Below are positions 25,186-34,213 of a stretch of DNA of 64,000 nucleotides, in pieces. The stretch covers positions 1-64,000 of the forward strand of contig QGHH01000022.1 of the NCBI GenBank assembly GCA_003640645.1. Reading direction: 5' to 3'. The notes beneath the pieces were generated by a model that did not search any database, was not told where the DNA came from, and saw only the letters and a program-made list of their open reading frames with translations. Made by a program: the position numbers and the translations under genes. This stretch comes from Fredinandcohnia aciditolerans. GTDB taxonomy: Bacteria > Bacillota > Bacilli > Bacillales > Bacillaceae_L. The first letter of the stretch is position 1. Each line of letters starts with the position of its first letter.

Positions 25186-27102
25186 ATGAGATTTATTCAA
25201 TTTAATGATAAAAAGGTCGACTCCTTTCTATTCATGGAATTATCGGACCTTGCCAAAACAATCTCAAAAAATCCTGAACTCGAAATAGAGTTAGGCTATA
25301 AATCTTATCTTGACCCGATCCAGCAGAAGATTATCATTAGTCATTTTTGGGATAATCGCGCAACCAGCGACAAACGATTTGGACTATTAAGTGATGTCTT
25401 TTTACGGACTATTGGTAGCATGAAATATACCGATTTTAAAGAAATTGATCGTTATTTATCATTCTGTCGAAAAAGCGATCTTCCAAGTTTCGCGAAGCAA
25501 TTGTTTATGCTGTTTGAAGATAGTCGTTTGGAAGAACTATGTAAAAAAGAACGGCCAGGAACACGAAAATCCTTTACCGAAAGACGACGTATTTATCGCA
25601 AATATTATGAGGATCAGCTCCATGTCAATATTGTTAAAAGTGTACCGACTGACGCCTTGTTTAACAGCATTTTTGTACTATTAACGGCTGAATCACCTCT
25701 TGAAGAAATTCCGACGATTCAACAAAAAATAGATCTCGTGATTCCGTTTTTACGAGGGCAAATTGAGAAAGTCTTTGATGCAAAAAATACAAAGGATATC
25801 GTCAAAATTTGCATGGAAATCATCGAAGTACTTGAGGATGTGCTTGATGAAGATATGTTAAATACGTATTTTCATTTACCAGAACTTGATTATGAAGTAC
25901 TTGAAGATGGCATAACAATTGATGATTTGAAACGGATAGATAAGTTGAAAAATAATGATGTGCTTGATGATGTCAAAAAAGGGGATGAAGATATCCATGA
26001 GGAGAAGTTCGAAACCTGGCATCGTGAAACAAGTACACCAACAAAAAGCTTTTTACAATTTGATTTAGAACAAGGTTCACGAACGAATCTGATGGGTGAA
26101 GGGGCAAGAGAAGGGGAAGAGGGTGACCAAGCGTTAGGGATTGCCCAAGGCTCGTCTAAACAAAGTAAAAATAAAGACTATTCCAAGATGGAAGCAATGG
26201 AATTGGTACATTCTGAAAAAGAAGGTTCCTCAGAAGCTGAATTTGGAAAAGAAAATCGCTTTGCATACCCTGTCTTCAAGAATGCACGAAAACCTACGGA
26301 CGAAGAAGTGATCCAATATGAAAAAAACAAATCGGTCATTGCGCCTTACCAGAAAAAGCTTAAGCAAATGATCCTTAAAACATTGGAACATAAAAAGAAT
26401 CTCCCTAGAGGGGATTTGCATTTTGGAAGACTAAATAAGAAGCTAATTCGTATCTTTACAGACGACAATCCTAGATTATTTTATAAAAAAGAACAGCCAT
26501 CCCATCAAATTGATGCGGTATTCTCGTTGTTAGTGGACTGTTCAGCATCGATGTATGATAAAATGGACCAAACAAAGCTAGGGATTGCACTCTTTCACGA
26601 AGCGTTAAAATCTGTCCAAGTTCCTCATGATGTGACAGGTTTTTGGGAGGACACCAATGATGCCGATAGTACAAAACAACCGAACTATCTGCAAACAGTG
26701 ATCGATTTTGATTCGAGCCTAAAGCGCAGCTACGGAGCAGAAATCATGCAGCTTGAGCCAGAAGAAGACAATCGTGACGGTTTTTCGATTCGATTGCAAA
26801 CGAAGAAACTATTACAACGTACCGAGAAACAAAAATTCTTACTTGTCTTTTCTGACGGTGAGCCCGCAGCATTTGATTATGAGCAAAATGGTATTATAGA
26901 TACACACGAAGCCGTATTAAAAGCACGAAAACATGGAATCGAAGTCATCAATGTCTTCTTATCAAATGGAGAAATTGATGAAGGTCAACAAACAACGATC
27001 CAAAACATATACGGTAAGTACAGTATTTTAGTACCAAACATCGAGCAATTACCAGATGTCCTGTTCCCATTACTGAAAAGGCTATTATATAAAAGTATTT
27101 AA
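25186..27102 (+). CDS. yojO: VWA-domain protein, YojO-like (NorD type)
   Basis: A 638-residue protein. The C-terminal von Willebrand A domain (about 430-638) has a MIDAS motif DCSASM and a downstream SDGEP. The N-terminal 380 residues are helical and charged, with an acidic, low-complexity linker. The ATG at 25186 follows GAGGT; the longer frame from 25168 begins inside yojN. It is the partner of the MoxR ATPase, probably presenting the client. It is followed by a 20-bp-period repeat array and a terminator. Confidence 0.9.
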   Translation: MRFIQFNDKKVDSFLFMELSDLAKTISKNPELEIELGYKSYLDPIQQKIIISHFWDNRATSDKRFGLLSDVFLRTIGSMKYTDFKEIDRYLSFCRKSDLPSFAKQLFMLFEDSRLEELCKKERPGTRKSFTERRRIYRKYYEDQLHVNIVKSVPTDALFNSIFVLLTAESPLEEIPTIQQKIDLVIPFLRGQIEKVFDAKNTKDIVKICMEIIEVLEDVLDEDMLNTYFHLPELDYEVLEDGITIDDLKRIDKLKNNDVLDDVKKGDEDIHEEKFETWHRETSTPTKSFLQFDLEQGSRTNLMGEGAREGEEGDQALGIAQGSSKQSKNKDYSKMEAMELVHSEKEGSSEAEFGKENRFAYPVFKNARKPTDEEVIQYEKNKSVIAPYQKKLKQMILKTLEHKKNLPRGDLHFGRLNKKLIRIFTDDNPRLFYKKEQPSHQIDAVFSLLVDCSASMYDKMDQTKLGIALFHEALKSVQVPHDVTGFWEDTNDADSTKQPNYLQTVIDFDSSLKRSYGAEIMQLEPEEDNRDGFSIRLQTKKLLQRTEKQKFLLVFSDGEPAAFDYEQNGIIDTHEAVLKARKHGIEVINVFLSNGEIDEGQQTTIQNIYGKYSILVPNIEQLPDVLFPLLKRLLYKSI

Positions 27103-27124
27103 CAAGATTATTTTGTCTTATTTC

Positions 27125-27232
27125 AAAAATACGGCTAATAATAAAGTTTTATGGCCGTTAATTTAGATTTATGGCCGATAAATTAATTTTACGGCCAATA
27201 ACAAGACTTTATGGCTGATAGCCACTATAACA
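27125..27232. repeat. 20-bp-period array, inverted CCATAAA family
   Basis: Five units with GGC cores at 27133, 27153, 27173, 27193 and 27213, exactly 20 bp apart. The core TTTATGGCC is the reverse complement of the GGCCATAAA core at 20701-20800. It lies between the yojO stop and the terminator. Confidence 0.9.
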
Positions 27233-27243
27233 TAGGAATCGAT

Positions 27244-27278
27244 AAAAAAATCCAGCTACTTTAGCTGGATTTTTTCTG
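27244..27278 (+). terminator. Intrinsic terminator after yojO
   Basis: AAATCCAGCTA / TAGCTGGATTTTTT stem-loop with a T-run. Confidence 0.85.
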
Positions 27279-27341
27279 TACTAGAATGTTATCCCATCCC
27301 CAATCATATGATGAATTATCAAGTAATTAGGGGTGAAGGAT

Positions 27342-27740
27342 GTGCAGGATTCCAAGCGATTTACACAAATTCCAGAAGAACTCATATCAAAATATTTTAC
27401 ATTAAGTGAACAGGCTAAGGTAATTGAGAAGGAATTAAAAGAAATGAAGAAGGTTATTAATGTGTATTTTGATGAAACGGTAGGGAAACAAGAAAAAGGG
27501 GAGTCAATCGTTGGAGATTACAAGATTCAACGACAAATACGTACCTCTGAAAGCTATCATGATGAAAAAATGGTTAAGAAATTAGAAGAACTTAATCTTG
27601 TCGATTGCATCCAAATTATAAAGCAACCTGATCGCCAGAAAATTGATGCTGCAATTACACTAGGTCTTCTTGGACAAGCAGACATTGAGGATTGTATTGT
27701 TACAAAAACTACAAATGCAATCACTGTACGTAAACAATAA
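27342..27740 (+). CDS. Hypothetical coiled-coil protein, 132 residues
   Basis: The N-terminal 50 residues contain a helix rich in Lys/Glu (LSEQAKVIEKELKEMKKV), then a mixed region and a C-terminal IEDCIVTKTTNAITVRK. It superficially resembles phage Gam-like or nuclease-inhibitor proteins, but no motif decides this. The start is probably GTG 27342 behind AGGGGTG; GTG 27333 is possible. A strong terminator follows. Confidence 0.6.
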   Translation: MQDSKRFTQIPEELISKYFTLSEQAKVIEKELKEMKKVINVYFDETVGKQEKGESIVGDYKIQRQIRTSESYHDEKMVKKLEELNLVDCIQIIKQPDRQKIDAAITLGLLGQADIEDCIVTKTTNAITVRKQ

Positions 27741-27769
27741 AAACAGGAGAGGTTTCTCTCCTGTTTTTA
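27739..27769 (+). terminator. Intrinsic terminator
   Basis: AAAACAGGAGAG / CTCTCCTGTTTTT stem-loop overlapping the stop codon. Confidence 0.9.
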
Positions 27770-27785
27770 CTACTTGCCTAGCATT

Positions 27786-27945
27786 AGGCGCCATCGGCCC
27801 AAGGTCAAAAGCCATTCGATTCTGTAGGCAAAAAGTGCATTCTGTCAACGATTGTTTTGTGCTTTTCGCCCATGCCGGGAAGGCTAGGATTCCAGCGTTG
27901 GCACAGGGATTGCTCTTAGCCGAATTGGGGCGCCTTGCACTTTTC
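27786..27945. repeat. GC-rich intergenic repeat, family AGGCGCCATCGGC, copy 1
   Basis: A 160-bp element bounded by AGGCGCC and GGCGCCT, so the ends are inverted repeats; it ends GCACTTTTC. It shares GGCGCCATCGGC, AAGCC, TGCA-TTCTGTCA and TTGCACTTTTC with copy 2 at 29731-29829. No gene seen. Confidence 0.8.
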
Positions 27946-27947
27946 TA

Positions 27948-28397
27948 TTAATCTACAACAATATAACCAATCATCGGACCGTTATTATTAATATCGGAGT
28001 GATTCAAGCAAATGATACGATACATGCCTTCTTTCTCAAAGTTTGCATTAATTGTGATTTCTTCTCCTTTTTTCACTGTACCTTTGATGTCTGTACCTTC
28101 GATATAGAATGAGTGCTCTTTGCCATTTACCCCAAAAATATTAAAGGTAACTTCCTTACCTTGAGGAACATAGACCGTCCCAGGATTCCAGAAATAGGAT
28201 TCAATTTCTTTGCCTCCATCTGTTTTTGATTTTAATTCTCCAGTTGTAATATGTATTACAACATCATCTTTGGCAGTTGTTTGTGGGGCTATCGTTGGAA
28301 TAATCTCAGGCTGCAGCCAAACCCAACCTCCTATCATTACCACTGCGGCAACAAAAGCGGCAACAATCCAACTTCTTTTAATCACAACAAATTTCAT
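27948..28397 (-). CDS. Membrane-anchored cupredoxin
   Basis: A 149-residue protein: an N-terminal transmembrane helix (about 10-28), then one cupredoxin domain. Copper ligands are visible as His in KEHSFYI and the C-terminal Cys/His/Met of ICLNHSDINNNGPM. With a single Cys it is closer to a type 1 copper site than a binuclear CuA site. The ATG at 28397 follows AGGAGGG. Role: probably electron transfer or copper handling outside the membrane. It is divergent from the kinase gene. Confidence 0.85.
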   Translation of the reverse strand: MKFVVIKRSWIVAAFVAAVVMIGGWVWLQPEIIPTIAPQTTAKDDVVIHITTGELKSKTDGGKEIESYFWNPGTVYVPQGKEVTFNIFGVNGKEHSFYIEGTDIKGTVKKGEEITINANFEKEGMYRIICLNHSDINNNGPMIGYIVVD

Positions 28398-28576
28398 AAT
28401 CAACCCTCCTATAGTTTGTCTCCCTATAATGTATGCTTGACCCACTCGAAAACTTGTCTACTATTTAAGTTTTTTTAAAATTCTAAAAAGGAGTTTTGCG
28501 AAATATGTAGAATATTATAGAATATATAACTACGAACTTAGAAACTGATTGAAGTGAAAGAAAGGACTTGAACGGA

Positions 28577-29692
28577 ATGAATCCTGTGGTAGGAGAACTG
28601 ATTTATTATCTCGAAAGCAATCTATCGCTTTTTTTAACATCATGGAAAGATAAAGCCGTAATGTCTGAAACTGACATTCATAAAGAAAAATTAGTTTTAA
28701 ATGGCTTAACAATGTTTGAACTGATAAAAAACTCAATGATCAACCCAATTGATGAAGAAGTACTAAAATCGTTTGCGTATAAACTAGCCAAAGAACGAGT
28801 GGAAGCGAATATTAATATTGGGGAATTCATTTATAATGTAAATTTAGGTAGAACAGAAATTTTAAAATACATATACCGTTCTAAACTAGATCATGATCAA
28901 TTAGAGCCTATATTTGAAGAAGTGAATCGGATTTTTGATCTGTTCTCCTATTATGCTGTTTCCAAATATACGGAAATAAAAGAGAATCAGCTCCAGGAAA
29001 AAATTCAATACATAGACCAAAGCCATCAAGAGCGGCTAACCATTTTGGGACAAATGGCATCTACATTTGTTCATGAATTCCGTAATCCACTTACGGCAGT
29101 TATCGGTTTTGTTAAATTAATTGGAAATGAAAACCCTAACATAAAATATTTAGATATCATCAGTCATGAACTAAATCAGTTGAATTACAAAATTTCGCAA
29201 TTTCTTCACGTATCTAAGAAGGAATTAATTGAGAAAAGTGAAAATGAGGTATCATTACTCGATTTATTTACTGAAATTACGGAGTTTATTTATGCTAGTA
29301 TTTTAGATGGTGATGTAAAGGTACATACAAATATTGGTTCAAACATTTATATTACAGTTAATGAGGATGAAATTAGACAAGTATTATTGAATATTCTGAT
29401 GAACTCCATTGACGCATTAAAACAAAGGGAAACTGATCGCAATATTATCATAAAGGGCTATAACCTTGATAATCAAATTATTGTGACTATTTCTAACAAT
29501 GGCCCAGCCATACCTAAGGAATCCTTGGATACGATATTTGAACCCTTTTATACAACAAAGGAATTTGGAACAGGGATTGGACTTTTTGTTTGTAAAAAGA
29601 TCATTGAAAAACACGGTGGATCCATATCATGTTCATCAGATTCAAATTTAACGGAATTTAAAATCGTTCTACCATACAGTAATGCTAGCTAA
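28577..29692 (+). CDS. Cytosolic sensor histidine kinase, sporulation-kinase-like
   Basis: A 371-residue kinase without membrane helices. The N-terminal 150 residues are a helical sensor-like domain resembling RsbR-N/globin-type regulators. The phosphoacceptor box is FVHEFRNPLTAVIGF, and the ATPase domain has N-box NILMNSIDAL, G1 ISNNGP and G2 GTGIGL. The start is ATG 28577 or TTG 28568. No response regulator is adjacent, as with Bacillus kinases that feed the Spo0A phosphorelay. That link is an inference. Confidence 0.85.
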   Translation: MNPVVGELIYYLESNLSLFLTSWKDKAVMSETDIHKEKLVLNGLTMFELIKNSMINPIDEEVLKSFAYKLAKERVEANINIGEFIYNVNLGRTEILKYIYRSKLDHDQLEPIFEEVNRIFDLFSYYAVSKYTEIKENQLQEKIQYIDQSHQERLTILGQMASTFVHEFRNPLTAVIGFVKLIGNENPNIKYLDIISHELNQLNYKISQFLHVSKKELIEKSENEVSLLDLFTEITEFIYASILDGDVKVHTNIGSNIYITVNEDEIRQVLLNILMNSIDALKQRETDRNIIIKGYNLDNQIIVTISNNGPAIPKESLDTIFEPFYTTKEFGTGIGLFVCKKIIEKHGGSISCSSDSNLTEFKIVLPYSNAS

Positions 29693-29719
29693 ACTCGGGA
29701 AAAGAACCGAGTTTTTTTA
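29691..29719 (+). terminator. Intrinsic terminator after the kinase
   Basis: AAACTCGG / CCGAGTTTTTTT stem-loop. Confidence 0.85.
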
Positions 29720-29730
29720 TGTTTTGTTCC

Positions 29731-29829
29731 AGGCGCCATCGGCTCGAGATCATAAGCCTTCTGAAGGTAAAATGCACCTTCTGTCAGCGCTTATACTTGT
29801 CACCTATAAGAAGGCTCCTTGCACTTTTC
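29731..29829. repeat. GC-rich intergenic repeat, family AGGCGCCATCGGC, copy 2
   Basis: A 99-bp shorter version of 27786-27945 in the same orientation, ending CTCCTTGCACTTTTC. It ends 26 bp before a TATAAT that could serve topB. Confidence 0.75.
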
Positions 29830-29886
29830 ATTATGTCCAAAAATAGGAATCGTGTATAATAGGAAGAGTGAATTGGAGGAATTAAT

Positions 29887-32058
29887 ATGAAATCACTTGT
29901 TCTTGCAGAAAAACCTTCTGTAGGAAGAGACATTGCGCGTGTCCTAAATTGCCATAAGAAAGGGAATGGCTTTTTCGAAGGAAATCAATATATTGTGACA
30001 TGGGCACTTGGCCATCTTGTTACATTAGCAGACCCTGAAAAATATGGAGACCAATATAAATCATGGAAATTAGAGGATTTACCGATTATACCGAATCCTC
30101 TAAGCCTCGTTGTAATTAAGCAAACAGGTAAACAATATAGTGCCGTAAAAACACAAATGCATCGTAAAGATGTCAATGAGATTATTATCGCAACAGATGC
30201 CGGTCGTGAAGGTGAACTTGTCGCTAGATGGATTATTGAAAAATCAAATACACGTAAGCCCATCAAACGGTTATGGATTTCATCAGTGACTGATAAAGCA
30301 ATTAAGCAAGGATTCGCAAGCTTAAAGAGCGGGAAGGAATATGAGAATCTCTATTCCTCAGCCGTTGCCCGTGCCGAAGCTGACTGGTTAGTTGGAATCA
30401 ATGCAACGAGAGCATTGACAACAAAGTTCAATGCACAGCTCTCTTGTGGGCGAGTGCAAACTCCAACGTTAGCCATTATTGCAAAGCGTGGAGAAGAAAT
30501 TCGCAACTTTAAACCAATACCTTACTTTGAAATAAATGCATTAACGGACGGCTTAACCTTGAAGTGGCAACATGAAAAAACAAAGGAACAACGAATTTTT
30601 AAAAAAGAAGTTTCAACTTCCATTCTACGTTCTCTTCAGGGACAAGAAGCTAAAATTACAGACGTGCAAACTGCACAAAAGAAAAGCTATGCACCACAGC
30701 TCTATGATTTAACAGAGCTTCAACGTGATGCAAATAAACGTTTCGGATTTTCAGCTAAAGAGACTTTAAATGTTCTTCAAAAGCTTTATGAACAACACAA
30801 ACTTGTTACGTACCCAAGAACCGATTCAAAATTTCTATCAACAGATATTATAGATACTCTGAAAGATCGAATTGAGGCTTGTATGGTACAACCATATGCG
30901 AAACTCGGTGCCAAGATACTAAAAAGCGGAATTAAAACAAACAAGTCGTTTGTTGATAACAGCAAGGTAACCGACCACCATGCAATAATTCCAACGGAGG
31001 AACGCCCAAACATACAGGCTCTATCCGCAAAGGAAGAAAAAATATATGATTTAATCGTAAAACGCTTCTTAGCCGTTTTTCTTCCACCGTATACCTATGA
31101 ACAAAAAACCGTTCAGGCACGCATAGGCAAAGAACTGTTCGTGGCAAAAGGGATTACTGTTGTTTCACTAGGTTGGAAAGAAGTAATTACTTCGATTGAT
31201 GAGAATGATGATGCAGGTCAAATACCGGCAACCATACAACCAGGAATGAGCCTAAAGGTACTATCTGTTAAGGAAATCGAAAAAGAAACGCAGCCACCAA
31301 AGCCATTCAATGAAGGAACCTTACTTTCCGCAATGGAGAATCCAGCAAAATATATGGCTGGAGAAAGCAAGGATTTAATTGAAACCATTGGTAAAACAGG
31401 CGGATTAGGTACGGTTGCTACACGTGCAGATATCATTGATAAGCTTTTTAATACATTTTTAATCGAAAAAAGAGGGCAAGATATCCACATCACCAATAAA
31501 GGAAAACAACTTTTAGAGCTAGTACCTGATGATTTAAAATCTCCTGTACTCTCAGCGGAGTGGGAACAGAAACTAGAACAAATCGCAAAAGGCAGATTGA
31601 AAAAGAATACGTTTATATCAGATATCAAGCAGTACACAAAGGAAGTCGTCAAAGACATAAAAATGAGTGATTCAAGGTTCAAGCACGACAATATCACAGG
31701 CACAAAATGTCCTGATTGCGGGAAATTAATGCTTGAGGTTAATGGTAAAAAGGGAAGAATGCTCGTTTGTCAGGACCGCGAATGTGGTCATCGTAAAAAT
31801 ATTGCAAAATTAACAAATGCGAGATGCCCGAACTGCCACAAAAAATTGGAACTACGTGGAGAAGGGGAAGGACAATTATTTGTTTGTAAATGCGGACACC
31901 GGGAAAAACTATCGACATTCAACGAGCGACGTAAAAAGAACCAATCCGGTAAACTATCTAAACGAGAAGTCTCCAATTATATGAAAAAACAGCAAAAAGA
32001 AGAACCAATAAATACCGCATTAGCAGATGCCTTAGCAAAGCTAAAGTTTAATAAGTAG
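29887..32058 (+). CDS. topB: DNA topoisomerase III
   Basis: A 723-residue type IA topoisomerase that passes and decatenates single strands. It has the Toprim start VLAEKPSVGRDIA, the acidic TDAGREGE motif, the active-site Tyr in YPRTDSKFLS, and two C-terminal zinc ribbons (CPDCG...C...CGH and CPNCH...CKCGH). The length matches B. subtilis TopB. Preceded by GGAGG and a TATAAT at 29855-29860 that may be its promoter. The C-terminal tail is Lys-rich. Confidence 0.95.
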   Translation: MKSLVLAEKPSVGRDIARVLNCHKKGNGFFEGNQYIVTWALGHLVTLADPEKYGDQYKSWKLEDLPIIPNPLSLVVIKQTGKQYSAVKTQMHRKDVNEIIIATDAGREGELVARWIIEKSNTRKPIKRLWISSVTDKAIKQGFASLKSGKEYENLYSSAVARAEADWLVGINATRALTTKFNAQLSCGRVQTPTLAIIAKRGEEIRNFKPIPYFEINALTDGLTLKWQHEKTKEQRIFKKEVSTSILRSLQGQEAKITDVQTAQKKSYAPQLYDLTELQRDANKRFGFSAKETLNVLQKLYEQHKLVTYPRTDSKFLSTDIIDTLKDRIEACMVQPYAKLGAKILKSGIKTNKSFVDNSKVTDHHAIIPTEERPNIQALSAKEEKIYDLIVKRFLAVFLPPYTYEQKTVQARIGKELFVAKGITVVSLGWKEVITSIDENDDAGQIPATIQPGMSLKVLSVKEIEKETQPPKPFNEGTLLSAMENPAKYMAGESKDLIETIGKTGGLGTVATRADIIDKLFNTFLIEKRGQDIHITNKGKQLLELVPDDLKSPVLSAEWEQKLEQIAKGRLKKNTFISDIKQYTKEVVKDIKMSDSRFKHDNITGTKCPDCGKLMLEVNGKKGRMLVCQDRECGHRKNIAKLTNARCPNCHKKLELRGEGEGQLFVCKCGHREKLSTFNERRKKNQSGKLSKREVSNYMKKQQKEEPINTALADALAKLKFNK

Positions 32059-32080
32059 GTTTGTTTGGTTCCACCAATTA

Positions 32081-32113
32081 GAAACCTGAGTCTACAGTAG
32101 ACTCAGGTTTCCC
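32081..32113. terminator. Terminator between topB and the M6 protease
   Basis: GAAACCTGAGTCTA / TAGACTCAGGTTTC, a perfect 14-bp stem; it lies between convergent genes. The T-runs are modest. Confidence 0.75.
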
Positions 32114-32118
32114 TATGT

Positions 32119-33948
32119 TTATTTTTTCTTACCTTCGTTTGTACTGTAGTAGAATTTTGCCGTAATAGAGCCATCTTCGTTTTCAACAATATCCGTCACA
32201 TGGATTCCGGAATCAGCAGGTGTTGATCCATAGCCTTTCCAGAAGTAGTATGAACCAGTGTGAACATTGCCAGAAACAGGGGTGATTTTATCGCCCGACT
32301 TAAAGAAGTCACCTGCATCTCCGCGGTTTACATATTTTTCAAGATCATATTTTCCATCTGCTTGTAACACTGAGAGTCCATAATGTGTTACAACTGTACC
32401 ATCGCTTGCAGTCTGAGACTGGTTGTGTTGGAATCTTTTATTCATCCAATTCGCGACGTTATTTGGACGGAAACCAGCAGTTTGGTATAAATTGATGATA
32501 TTTTCATCCACATGCCATGCTACTAACCCATGTGCATCTCCACCTTGACGGATTAACCCTTGGTTAAAACCGCTTTGTTGAACATTTTCAAATAAGAAAT
32601 ATTCTGTTCCGTTAGAACCTGGAACCGCCATTTTTACAATACCATTGCTATCAGTTGCTTGATCAATAGAAGGTAAAGTAATTTCTTGAACTCCATCTTC
32701 TGGTGTTACTCCGATTGGATTCACCCAACCTAAGAAAATTTTAGAGAATGGATCAAAATGAGTAGGAGAGTTACCGTTGTATTGGAGTGCATCAGGGTAA
32801 CGCATCCAAGATCCACCCGCCATCATGGAGTAGTTACCAACACCTTCAGAGTTATATACTGTATCATAGAAATCTGGTAATCCCAACGCGTGACCAAATT
32901 CATGTGCGTATACACCAACCTGTGCAGGGTATGGTCCTGTAACAGATACTTCATCATATTCGCCAGTTGCCGCGTTAAATCCGGCTACATTTCCACCAAT
33001 CGCTGGTTGGATATTGTAATTGTTAACAATTACGCCATCATAGGTCATTGCTTCATCTTCCGTCTTCGCAATCCATTCCTCTTGGCTCATGCCTTCATAG
33101 ACATCAGCTGGTATACCCGTTTCATAGTATTTACCATAATAAAGAGCACTTAATAGATTCCATTTATGGGACCAGAATTGAGCAGGATCACGGCTCCATT
33201 CCGCTCCAGTTCCTTCGTGAACGATAAAAATGTTCGGAACTTCTCCATTTTCAGCGTATTTAGAGAAATCAATTTGATCATCAGCTGCCTTCAAAAGGTC
33301 ACGAACAAACTCACCCGTATGTGCATCGCCATTTACGTTACCAAGAACATACCTTCCATTTTCAGCATATGTTCCTTCTTGATCGAGGTAATAAGATGCT
33401 CCTTTAGGTAGTTCCACCCAAGCAAACTCCGTATTTTCATGTCTCATTAAATGCGTTTTTCCATAACTTGATTCTTGATAGGCGTTTTGCATGGTACGAT
33501 CCTTAGGTACGTTGGGACCGTCGTATTCTTTAAATACATCAAGTTCATACGGATTGTATTCCGTTCCAAAAATAAGATCCTCATAATATTTGGCAGGAAC
33601 CTGGCCTTCAAAATCACCAATCGGTTCATCACCATCTTTATACTTTGCGAGAATTACCAAAACTGGAATATCCCCTGTAGCTTCTTTGTAAGCTACATGA
33701 TTATCACCAGGCTGTTGAAACTTCTTACCGTTATTCGCGATTTTTTCAGCTGGGTCCACTTTTGACACATCAAATCCGAACTCTTTCGCCTTGTCTGCTA
33801 GTTCTGGAGTCGCAGCAACATATTTCGCAAGACTTAAGTCATACTTGCTAGTTTCAACCGAAGAGGACTCATCAAGTTGAAAACCAGTAAGCACAACACT
33901 CCCAGCTAAAGCAAGAGTAAGACCTGCTTTTGATAATACTTTTAACAA
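32119..33948 (-). CDS. Secreted M6-family metalloprotease (immune inhibitor A type)
   Basis: A 609-residue protein with a Sec signal peptide (basic start, then LTLALAGSVVLTGF). The zinc site is HEFGHALGLPD at about 349-359, the HExxHxxGxxD metzincin-like signature of M6 peptidases, followed by a Met-containing segment YSMMAGGSWM. It is shorter than B. cereus InhA (about 790), lacking much of the C-terminal region. I chose TTG 33948, 8 bases after AAAGGAG; ATG 33954 is only 2 bases away from it. Likely an extracellular protease. The C-terminus is NEGKKK. Confidence 0.85.
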   Translation of the reverse strand: MLKVLSKAGLTLALAGSVVLTGFQLDESSSVETSKYDLSLAKYVAATPELADKAKEFGFDVSKVDPAEKIANNGKKFQQPGDNHVAYKEATGDIPVLVILAKYKDGDEPIGDFEGQVPAKYYEDLIFGTEYNPYELDVFKEYDGPNVPKDRTMQNAYQESSYGKTHLMRHENTEFAWVELPKGASYYLDQEGTYAENGRYVLGNVNGDAHTGEFVRDLLKAADDQIDFSKYAENGEVPNIFIVHEGTGAEWSRDPAQFWSHKWNLLSALYYGKYYETGIPADVYEGMSQEEWIAKTEDEAMTYDGVIVNNYNIQPAIGGNVAGFNAATGEYDEVSVTGPYPAQVGVYAHEFGHALGLPDFYDTVYNSEGVGNYSMMAGGSWMRYPDALQYNGNSPTHFDPFSKIFLGWVNPIGVTPEDGVQEITLPSIDQATDSNGIVKMAVPGSNGTEYFLFENVQQSGFNQGLIRQGGDAHGLVAWHVDENIINLYQTAGFRPNNVANWMNKRFQHNQSQTASDGTVVTHYGLSVLQADGKYDLEKYVNRGDAGDFFKSGDKITPVSGNVHTGSYYFWKGYGSTPADSGIHVTDIVENEDGSITAKFYYSTNEGKKK

Positions 33949-34083
33949 AAACATCACTCCTTTATGCATGATAGAGAAAATATAACAGAATATTCAGATA
34001 TAAAGAAGATTCGTTCGTCCTAACTATCCATGTGACCTAGTTCTCATTATTTATAAAATCGAGAAATAGTCCTAGGTTATAGT

Positions 34084-34107
34084 CAAAAAGACTTGAATCT
34101 TTTTGAG
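34084..34107. other. Small inverted repeat upstream of the adenylyltransferase gene
   Basis: CAAAAAGA / TCTTTTTG with a 6-base loop, about 110 bp before the start codon at 34214. It could be an attenuator or operator; nothing else is recognised in the 33949-34213 gap. Confidence 0.3.
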
Positions 34108-34213
34108 TAAAAACATTTAACTAAGAATCTAATTTTTGTTGGGGAAATGCAGGTGATTTTATTGCAAGAATAGAAATATGTATTACTGAAAGTATATTCC
34201 AAGGAGTTTTTTT

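Noticed and set aside
27670-27951. 93-residue frame overlapping the AGGCGCC repeat
   Set aside because: It crosses a gene end, a terminator and a repeat element; no ribosome site.
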